From the NCBI GenBank assembly GCA_017458845.1, contig JAFSZY010000033.1, positions 1 to 60,942 of the forward strand: a DNA stretch of 60,942 bases, written 5' to 3'. Both the position numbers and the translations under genes were made by a program. Position 1 is the first letter of the stretch; each line of letters begins with the position of its first letter. Origin of the DNA: Ruminococcus sp. Lineage in GTDB: Bacteria; Bacillota; Clostridia; Oscillospirales; Acutalibacteraceae. This document shows positions 14,663 to 22,768 of this stretch, one piece after another. The notes under the pieces are model-generated. The model was given only the letters and a program-made list of their open reading frames with translations. It made no database searches and was not told the DNA's origin.

Positions 14663-17600
14663 AAAACTTCAGACGTTTTATTACGACGGTAGCTTTTGCG
14701 CTCGTAATATGTATGTTTATCAGCAGCGAGCCGTTTCAGATGGTATCCGCCGTAACAGGTCAGGACCTTGTTGCATCGAAGCAGTATCTGAAAGAAGTCA
14801 AGATGTTCTATGGCAGGACAAAGGAAGCCGCGAAAACCGCCTGTGAAAAGGAAGGTTTTGTTTTCTGTCCTACAGATTTGAATAAAGGCGCTCCTAATGT
14901 GATCCGTGAAGGCGATTATACCACTAAGCCCAACGCGGCTATGGGCATATATATGGGCTATAAGACTACAGAGGATAAGGGGAACGCTATTACCGATATC
15001 ACTCTGCTTGATATGAAGCACACACATTTTGAAAAAGTGGATTATCAGGAGTTTCTCGACAACCATATTGAGGATTTCAGGAACGAAGCCGCTCAGATGA
15101 TGGTGCTCGTTAACGAGCTCAAAAGGCAGAAGGAAGCGGGCAGTCCGAACGCTCTGATGTCATTTGATTTGCTGAATTTGTTCTACGTCGATGACACAAA
15201 GGCTCACGACGCTGAGGATAACAAGCTTGGCAATTACCTTATAAATAAAGCGGATATAACGTTTTTTGAAAAGTTTATCCAGCGTGGTAACACAATGGTG
15301 CTTGGAAGAATAACGGATTTGCTGTGCGGAGCTTCTTCCGACTACAATCAAGACGGTACAACATGGGTTGACCGTGCAAAGGTCAGCGATGCCGCCATCC
15401 AATACTCAAACGCTACCTCAGCTACTAAAAATATGTATGACGAACAATGTCAGGATCCGGCAAAGCGATTCGTAAAGTGCATCCGTGATTTCAGCACAAC
15501 ATATAAAGAAGCGAAAAAGCGTTTTGACAAATACGGTGAAACGCTCGGCTATTCACAATTGAAGGGCGCTACGGAAGAAAACGGAGTTGAAAAGTTGTCG
15601 AAAGCCGGTGAGGATTGCCGTTTCCCGGAATATATTGACGCGTTGAAAACATACGCGCTGCTGGATTCCTATCCTTACGCGAAAGCAGGGGAAAAGGTTG
15701 TCAATAACGCCGCAATGCTCAACGACGAAGGGTCAAAAGACTCCAAGAATACAGTTACAACTTATTCTAAAGACATTTCGCTTGCGGATTATATTATGGA
15801 TTTGGCAAACGACAAAACTCTGGATGATCACCTCTCCACTGTTTATCCTATCATAGAGTCAATGACCTCTGCGCAGCGAGTAACTCTTACTCTTGGCGGT
15901 TTCGGCGTGCTTGTTGAAGGCTTGTACCAGTCGAAGGATTACGTCGCAAACCGCAACGAAGCCATAAATAAAGCAATGCAAAAGCTCAAGAGCATCGGCA
16001 GCGCAGACGGCAGAGTGTATATTTGGTCCGGAATGGATAAATCGCTCTTCAACAAGAAAGTTGTTGAGACCAACGCGGCAAAGGAAGCGAAGTCATCCGG
16101 AGTTGATTATGACAATTCATTAAATGAGGCAGCTCGCAAAGAACAGAATAACCTGCAGAGTATCCTTAATGTTGTGGATTTGTGTACAATCGGTTACAGT
16201 GGAGTTGTGACGATAGCATCCGCCATTCTTGGAAATACTCTTTGGAAAATCGGAACGAATATTATCACCACTGCAGCCATAAAGCTTGCGGAAGGATTAA
16301 TCGGAACCGGAGGCTTGTTTGCGAGTTATGCGCTCGGCGGCGTGTTATGCGCGTTGCAGGTGCTTAACATTATCGCGATGGTTGTCGGCCTTGTCTTGCT
16401 GATTTATAACATACTTCAGTGGACGGGCGTGTTTAACCAAAAAGAACCAATTGATTACACTGAGATTCCCGACGCCGTTATGGATGTCCGGCAAAGGACG
16501 GAAGGTACATTCTCCGTGCGTTATGATTCGGTAAAGAGTAACGCAACCAAAGAGGTGTTACTCGGCGACGAGAATGAAGTCGGGTCATTTGGGGCTAGAT
16601 TAAAAAGCGGAACTATCAACGTCCAGGATATTTCAACCGATTACGCCGAGCTGACCGCTTACCAGGGCATATTAGACCGATGGATGGCAATGTATTATTC
16701 CACAGCTCCGGCGGCAGGCGATCCTATTGAGGTTGTAAGCGGCAAAGAACCTTTTATTACGCAGGACAATTACCGTTCACCCGACGGATACCGTCCTTTG
16801 TCGCTCATTATCGGCACCACAGCTGCGAATGTTAACGATATTGAAGTATTTGAAGAGAAGGGCTCACCGCTGTATGTGTTCTTCCCGGGCAAAAGCGTCG
16901 GTCTGGCAAGCGGAGAGATTATCAAAGATACCGGAACATATATTACAAAGGTTCGTCTTTCCTATGCCGAGAAGAAGGAGGACGCAATCAATCTCCTGAA
17001 AAAAGGAGAATACGAATATTTTGACACTAACCTCACTCCGTATAAGGGATATACATATCTCGGCTATCAACGCGGAGGCATTAAAAGTGCCTTGAGGGAT
17101 ATACGAATCGCAAATTCCGGCGCAAACACCATAGTGTTTGGAGGCGCAAACTACGGAAGAATGGGGCAGGACGGAAAAGATTCCACACCTGACGGTTTGG
17201 CACTTTACGCAACCGCGAAACCCTTTGCCGGTTCGCCGATTGTTTCTCTGTCAATTCAGAATAGGAGACTGGAGTCCGGCAACGGCATGGAGCCTGTGTG
17301 CCTGTTCAGCGGCGGCAACGCTGTGGATATCGGTCAGATGTGGAAGGATAACATCTGTACAACTCCTATTGAAGACACTTATCAGTTCTTCTCAGGACGA
17401 GCTTTTAACACCTATAATGTGTCGAGCAAGTCTTATTCCCATGAATTTATGAGTGAGGACGATCCCTCGAACGGTCTCTATCTTTATTTCCAGCCGAAGG
17501 AACAATTCAAATCCGCTGACAAGGACGGCAAGCCGGCTCAGCGCTATATCGGCGGCTTCTCCTACTTCCTCGCCGGCGATAAAAGTACGACCGACAACCG

Positions 17601-20259
17601 CTTCGGTTCCAATTATACATTCATGCAGAACTTCGCCAAGGAAAACGGCTTTGAGCTGTTGAAGGACGGCGACAGTCCGGTGCGTATGATGTCGGATTTA
17701 GCCGGAGAAATGACAATGGCGACTACTTGGCGCGATGTAGGCGGTTATCCTGCGGATACCTATAATTTCGATCAGGTCCACACAATTTACGGTAATGCCG
17801 TTTTTGCTGACGGAGACGGCGGCATGACGCACGGATTTGGTTTTTCACAGCGCGGTGACATTGTATATAGCCGTCTCACACGTGAGAAGGAGAAGATGAT
17901 TTATCACACTGCCATGTATTTCGGCGTGTCGTACACCTATAATCCGTACCGTGCTATCACAGGTCTCACCGGTCTGACTACCCTATATACCGAAACTTCA
18001 AAACAAATTAAATACACCGGATTGAGTACTCCGGCGGGCACATTCCAGGCGTGCAACGTCAGCGTCCAGGGATCTCCAATGATGTCTCCGGGTATTTCAG
18101 TAGGATATTATAGTCCTAATACAATGTATTTCCCGCTCTATACCAACTATGAGGCAAAACAAAAATCCAACCTCAGTTGGATGACGAAAAAAGAGACCGA
18201 AATTCTTTCGCGCTATCTTCTTACCTCAGGTCCGCGCGATGGTATATCTCCTCTGAAGGAGAACGATATCAAGTTCAGCACGCAGGAGAAACCCGGTAAT
18301 ATATCGGGCTATGTACCTCTTTGTGATTTGCGTACTCCCGGCGACTATGAACATCCGATGAATTTTGCGTTGGATACTACTAACAAGGGTTCAAAGTATC
18401 TTTATATCTATCTTGCCAAGAACGCCGGCGGAAGACCGGTTGAGCGCGAGGAGATTAAGGAAGAGGACGGTACAATTACTCAAACCCATAAGGATATCAG
18501 CGTTAACAACGAATATACTGCCAAGACATATGTAGCAGCGGTGTTCTGCGGAGTAGGCAGAAACCCCGATGAAGCAATCGCAAAGCTTTACGAGAACGCT
18601 TCCGGTCAGTGGCAGGCTCTTGCTCAGGGGCATGATGATATTCCTGCCAATCCGATGGTGACGGAGTTCGACGAAATCATTCCTATAGACCTCTCGTCAG
18701 AGCACGAGTGGTACAAACTCCACTTCAACGACACAAATGTCAGTAAGCTGAAAAACGGTGATTGGGTTCGCGGCAACGAGATGGCTTACTACCGCTGGGA
18801 AGGACACAAAACCATTGAGTGCCTGAGAGATCAAAAAACCCCTGATGATTATGAAAGGGACTTCAAGTGCGCTTACATGGGAGTTGTGCGTACCAACATA
18901 AAGTCAGAGGCAGCCTACGGTATGGTAAAATACTATACTGACGCAAAAACTGCTTCAACCACTCTGAACTGCGGTTCCACCAAATGTGCGCTTGCGGGCG
19001 GCCCTGTTGATTCTCCCGAGGGCAAATATTTCCTGTATTATTCCACAAACTCAGGTACCGCCAGCTATAATGCTCCGATTACAAGACTTGAGGTCAGCGA
19101 TGATATATTCATCAACGGTTACAATACATCGTTCACAGTAAGTGAATCCGACAGAACGGATAACAAGCTGCCCCAGTACGGACAGCTGCGTATGCGCACG
19201 GATGAACACAAATACATCCATCTGGGCTATGACCGCGCTGAGCTGCCGTATTACGAGCAACTCTACCTCGGCGTAGGAAAAACAAAGGCAGAAGCCTTTA
19301 CCGATATGATTGGTACAACAAACGCTTTTGCTGCTATGGATGTTAACTGTAACTATAATTCTCAATCTAATCAGTGGATTGCTATCGGTTATCGACGCAC
19401 AAATGTTTTGAAAAACGCAATCCGGGATGTATTCCTCTACCAAGGCGATAATCCGCCCGATGTGATAAACATAAAAGGCGGATATATGGAGAATGTGATA
19501 GAGGAAGAAGAGGAAAAGGAAAAGATTCTCACCGATGAGGATTTGAATCTTGACATCGATCTTGATGATGAATATCTTAACATTGATCTTGATGATTCTA
19601 ATGAAGATACAGATACAGAAGAAAATACAGAAGAACAGACAGAAGAACCGGCAGAGGAAAAGCCTCTGTACATTCCCTACCGGGAAGAGGACTCGGACGA
19701 GGAAGGCGTACCCTACAGGCTCGTCAAGCATAATCTGAAATCCGGCTCGGAAATTGTCTCGCTCAACAAGGGTAACGGCGGTACAAAAGGACTGTATCTA
19801 TATTACACCAAGGCTCCGTTCTACCGTGATATGTCGGTAGAATCCGAGGTAACTCCGATAACCAATATTTGCTTTACCTACGGCGATATTTCACCGAGAT
19901 ACGCGACCGCCGAAGATCTTGCGTCTGTATTTGAGCGCAGCTATTACGCAAAGCTTAAGTGCGACGTAACATTGTACAAAAATCCCATTTGGGAGTGCGT
20001 ATTGGGCGTAGAAGGCTCGCCGACTAAATGGAATCCGACCGGCGAAGGCGCTACACGCTTCTCGCTGAACAGGGGCGTACGACCGGGCATGGGCGGCAAC
20101 AGCTGGAACAATCCTGCCGATCCGCGCGTTTATATGTATGTTGACAGGTCTGACAGCGATTCAGAGAAGGTTTATCAGATTCGCGAAAACGGAAGGCTTC
20201 CTGAGTACGGCTATTACAGCCCCACGAGCACATTCGGCTATATCAAGCAAGTTCAATAA
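14659..20259 (+). CDS. Giant exported repeat protein with internal hydrophobic hairpin (1866 aa)
   Basis: The start is the ATG at 14659 after AAAGGAGG; upstream codons of the open frame overlap the previous gene. Signal peptide 1-33. One beta-rich unit follows (Met-Gly-Tyr-Lys-Thr-Thr, Ala-Ile-Thr-Asp-Ile), then a helical region to about 500, a long hydrophobic hairpin about 503-592, then more than ten further units of the same Tyr-x-Gly-Tyr / Ile-x-Asp-Ile kind. An acidic linker (Glu/Asp repeats) lies at about 1614-1668, followed by one last pair of units. Unlike its neighbours it has no C-terminal membrane anchor. Repeat plus hairpin architecture hints at a membrane-inserting or pore-forming protein, but no known toxin motif is seen. 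Confidence 0.7.
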   Translation: MKNFRRFITTVAFALVICMFISSEPFQMVSAVTGQDLVASKQYLKEVKMFYGRTKEAAKTACEKEGFVFCPTDLNKGAPNVIREGDYTTKPNAAMGIYMGYKTTEDKGNAITDITLLDMKHTHFEKVDYQEFLDNHIEDFRNEAAQMMVLVNELKRQKEAGSPNALMSFDLLNLFYVDDTKAHDAEDNKLGNYLINKADITFFEKFIQRGNTMVLGRITDLLCGASSDYNQDGTTWVDRAKVSDAAIQYSNATSATKNMYDEQCQDPAKRFVKCIRDFSTTYKEAKKRFDKYGETLGYSQLKGATEENGVEKLSKAGEDCRFPEYIDALKTYALLDSYPYAKAGEKVVNNAAMLNDEGSKDSKNTVTTYSKDISLADYIMDLANDKTLDDHLSTVYPIIESMTSAQRVTLTLGGFGVLVEGLYQSKDYVANRNEAINKAMQKLKSIGSADGRVYIWSGMDKSLFNKKVVETNAAKEAKSSGVDYDNSLNEAARKEQNNLQSILNVVDLCTIGYSGVVTIASAILGNTLWKIGTNIITTAAIKLAEGLIGTGGLFASYALGGVLCALQVLNIIAMVVGLVLLIYNILQWTGVFNQKEPIDYTEIPDAVMDVRQRTEGTFSVRYDSVKSNATKEVLLGDENEVGSFGARLKSGTINVQDISTDYAELTAYQGILDRWMAMYYSTAPAAGDPIEVVSGKEPFITQDNYRSPDGYRPLSLIIGTTAANVNDIEVFEEKGSPLYVFFPGKSVGLASGEIIKDTGTYITKVRLSYAEKKEDAINLLKKGEYEYFDTNLTPYKGYTYLGYQRGGIKSALRDIRIANSGANTIVFGGANYGRMGQDGKDSTPDGLALYATAKPFAGSPIVSLSIQNRRLESGNGMEPVCLFSGGNAVDIGQMWKDNICTTPIEDTYQFFSGRAFNTYNVSSKSYSHEFMSEDDPSNGLYLYFQPKEQFKSADKDGKPAQRYIGGFSYFLAGDKSTTDNRFGSNYTFMQNFAKENGFELLKDGDSPVRMMSDLAGEMTMATTWRDVGGYPADTYNFDQVHTIYGNAVFADGDGGMTHGFGFSQRGDIVYSRLTREKEKMIYHTAMYFGVSYTYNPYRAITGLTGLTTLYTETSKQIKYTGLSTPAGTFQACNVSVQGSPMMSPGISVGYYSPNTMYFPLYTNYEAKQKSNLSWMTKKETEILSRYLLTSGPRDGISPLKENDIKFSTQEKPGNISGYVPLCDLRTPGDYEHPMNFALDTTNKGSKYLYIYLAKNAGGRPVEREEIKEEDGTITQTHKDISVNNEYTAKTYVAAVFCGVGRNPDEAIAKLYENASGQWQALAQGHDDIPANPMVTEFDEIIPIDLSSEHEWYKLHFNDTNVSKLKNGDWVRGNEMAYYRWEGHKTIECLRDQKTPDDYERDFKCAYMGVVRTNIKSEAAYGMVKYYTDAKTASTTLNCGSTKCALAGGPVDSPEGKYFLYYSTNSGTASYNAPITRLEVSDDIFINGYNTSFTVSESDRTDNKLPQYGQLRMRTDEHKYIHLGYDRAELPYYEQLYLGVGKTKAEAFTDMIGTTNAFAAMDVNCNYNSQSNQWIAIGYRRTNVLKNAIRDVFLYQGDNPPDVINIKGGYMENVIEEEEEKEKILTDEDLNLDIDLDDEYLNIDLDDSNEDTDTEENTEEQTEEPAEEKPLYIPYREEDSDEEGVPYRLVKHNLKSGSEIVSLNKGNGGTKGLYLYYTKAPFYRDMSVESEVTPITNICFTYGDISPRYATAEDLASVFERSYYAKLKCDVTLYKNPIWECVLGVEGSPTKWNPTGEGATRFSLNRGVRPGMGGNSWNNPADPRVYMYVDRSDSDSEKVYQIRENGRLPEYGYYSPTSTFGYIKQVQ

Positions 20260-20296
20260 TATCACCAAGAGTATTCTTTATAAAGGAGAATGTAAA

Positions 20297-22738
20297 ATGA
20301 AAAAATCAATTCCATTTAGATTACTATCCGTTCTGTTAGCGATAGTATTAACTGTCACCATGTTCACCACGGTCGTAAGCGCCGCGGATGAAACCGGCGG
20401 AAAGTATATCAAGGACGTATTCGTTGCTTACGGCGAGAAGAAGGCAGACGCTGAAAAATGGCTCAAGGAACATGGCTGGCAGCCCTTTGCCGACCTCAAC
20501 GATGGCAAGAACTCCAAGGCTAAGACCGACGCCGTTGCGGTGCTCGGTATTAAGCGTACCAACAAGGCGAGTGAAGCTATCACCGATATGGCTACAATGT
20601 TTATGAAGGGCGGCTACAGCTTTGACGCCTATGAGAATCTTGTAGCTCAGAAAAAGGCTGACATCAATGAGTTCATCAACAGCTTTGTCCCGGCGCTCAA
20701 GGAGTATCGCATCAATTACGCAGGCAAAGGCAGCAGCGGCGGCAAGAAGCGCGCCAAGATGGCTCGTGACCTGCTCAACAAGTTCTATGACGGCGACCCC
20801 AACGACAAAGACGCTGTCAACGATACAGGCAAGCCGATCGGTGATTTGCTCCTGAAAAGGACAAAAACCGAAATCGGCGACGAGGCGTACAACGCACTCT
20901 CTCAGGAAGAGAAGATGAAGACAGCTGACCTGCAGCAGATTATTCTCGAAAGCTCCGGTCCTGCAATTTTGATGCTTGAGCAGACGCTCGCTCTCGCTAC
21001 AGACACAAGCACAAAGTCGTGGCTCCAGCGCCTTGACGGGCTAACGGGCGACGACCTTGTGAAGAAAATCGGCAACTACGCTCCCGAGGCAAAGGGACAG
21101 GATCTCGCCCCCTCAGCCGCAATGAGCCTTCTCGCGGCACATTTCGAGGACTACTCAAAGAAGCTCGCAAAGGACTGGGTAAGTGTTCATGAGGATATTC
21201 TCTGGTATGAGCAATACTGTAAAGAAAACGGACTCAGACAGGAAGAAAGCGGCGAGGATAACGAAAAAGTCGAAAAGTTTTTCAATGACCTCAAAAAATC
21301 GGACGAGAGCCGTTACAACAGTGAATCTCAGCGCTTTGTGAACGTGGATACATATTACTCGGTATTAAAGAAAACCGCATATTCAGGTGAGTGGGGCAAT
21401 ACGCTCTATGATTTCCTCTGTCCCAAGGACAATAAAGCGAATTACAGCACGGAGATTGACTTTTTTGCTCCTATTGCGGCGGCGCTATCAGAAGGTCAGC
21501 GCGCTGCTTTGGAATTCCTCAATCTTACCTCATTGTTAAAGCTCGGAATGGACAGCAGCTCCGCCGTCAAAGCCGAATTCCCCTCAACCGCAGAGATTTT
21601 TAAGGATGAAGACGGCAACAAGCTCGAGAGTATTTCGATTTACAGCGGAATCAACCGTGCAATTTTCCGTAACGGCGTTGCGCTGACAAGTAACGCGCTT
21701 ATGCAGAAGAGCTTGGGCAAGGATCCTTACGATATAATCTGGAATCCGGGCGGCGTAGTTGATATTGTCTCCTATGTCGGAATGGGCATCGGTGCTATTA
21801 CGTTAGTTACAGGAGCGGTAATGTTTGTCAAAACAAGTAAACAGATTAGTTATTGGGCGGCAGAAGTGACACACTGGACACAAGAATTGAACAAAGCTCC
21901 TCAGGTGATTGCTGACGTGGACGAGGAAGCTTCTTTTGTTATGGAGCTCTTAGAGCTCAAAAAAGGTAAGTCCGGTTTTAACTTCGGTCCGTCTTCCAGG
22001 CTCGCTGATGCACAAAAGAATCTGGCGCGTGTCACTAAGCTCAACGTAGCCACCAGATGGATGATGGGTATCGGCGGCGCTTTGATGTTGCTTTCTGCCG
22101 CTCTCAAGGGTGCTGAGATGTATATGTACTACCATCGTGATTTCTCGGTAATTCCGCGAATGATAGTAGACGAAGCGAACATTGTCACCCGCACCAAGGA
22201 CGAAGACGGCAACGTCGTCGAGCACATCGACTTTGACCACTTTGATTACTATACCGTTGCAAAGTGTAACCGTCAGGAAGTCGGTATTCACACAAGCGCC
22301 CAGAACGGCGTCTCGGATTACAAGAGCTGGGGCTGCGGCGACGCGGCGGATCTTAACGCCGACGTCGGATTACAGTGGCTCGCGCTGTATGTTAACCGCG
22401 CAGGGGAGCAGGGTAAACCCATCCTTGCGGACACGCTAAAGCTCCAGAAAGGCAAGGAAGGCAGCAAAGCTCCCGCGGGCTACAACGGATGTCTCCATAT
22501 GTTTGCGTCAACAAACCCCGTGAAGATTGACGATACAGCTTTCTGCTATCGTGACGATAACGATGGTATGTACCTTTTCTGGCAAACAGATGCAAATGCA
22601 TACCCCTCGGCGACTGCTTCCGTCTTCAACGTTGGCTTACTTGCTCTCGTGGGAATCGGCGGACTGGCGCTCGGTATCCTCGGCACTACGCTCATAATGC
22701 TCCCAAAGATTAGAAAGAGGAAAAATAGCAAAGCATAA
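20297..22738 (+). CDS. Exported anchored protein with variable central loop, paralogue A
   Basis: The protein has 813 residues. The ATG at 20297 follows TAAAGGAG; codons of the open frame upstream lie in the previous gene. Signal peptide about 1-32. One beta-rich unit about 36-100 (Gly-Trp...Asp-Leu-Asn, Ile-Lys-Arg-Thr, Ala-Ile-Thr-Asp-Met) is followed by a helical Lys-rich region, a hydrophobic segment about 490-515, a loop about 515-585, and a second hydrophobic segment about 586-607. A C-terminal unit contains Trp-Gly-Cys-Gly-Asp-Ala-Ala-Asp-Leu-Asn. The end is Ala-Ser-Val-Phe (base 22616), a membrane segment and Lys-Ile-Arg-Lys-Arg-Lys. It is about three-quarters identical by eye to the next gene, with divergence concentrated in the loop between the hydrophobic segments. 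Confidence 0.75.
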   Translation: MKKSIPFRLLSVLLAIVLTVTMFTTVVSAADETGGKYIKDVFVAYGEKKADAEKWLKEHGWQPFADLNDGKNSKAKTDAVAVLGIKRTNKASEAITDMATMFMKGGYSFDAYENLVAQKKADINEFINSFVPALKEYRINYAGKGSSGGKKRAKMARDLLNKFYDGDPNDKDAVNDTGKPIGDLLLKRTKTEIGDEAYNALSQEEKMKTADLQQIILESSGPAILMLEQTLALATDTSTKSWLQRLDGLTGDDLVKKIGNYAPEAKGQDLAPSAAMSLLAAHFEDYSKKLAKDWVSVHEDILWYEQYCKENGLRQEESGEDNEKVEKFFNDLKKSDESRYNSESQRFVNVDTYYSVLKKTAYSGEWGNTLYDFLCPKDNKANYSTEIDFFAPIAAALSEGQRAALEFLNLTSLLKLGMDSSSAVKAEFPSTAEIFKDEDGNKLESISIYSGINRAIFRNGVALTSNALMQKSLGKDPYDIIWNPGGVVDIVSYVGMGIGAITLVTGAVMFVKTSKQISYWAAEVTHWTQELNKAPQVIADVDEEASFVMELLELKKGKSGFNFGPSSRLADAQKNLARVTKLNVATRWMMGIGGALMLLSAALKGAEMYMYYHRDFSVIPRMIVDEANIVTRTKDEDGNVVEHIDFDHFDYYTVAKCNRQEVGIHTSAQNGVSDYKSWGCGDAADLNADVGLQWLALYVNRAGEQGKPILADTLKLQKGKEGSKAPAGYNGCLHMFASTNPVKIDDTAFCYRDDNDGMYLFWQTDANAYPSATASVFNVGLLALVGIGGLALGILGTTLIMLPKIRKRKNSKA

Positions 22739-22768
22739 GCTTTAATTCTTTATAGAGGAAAATGCCAA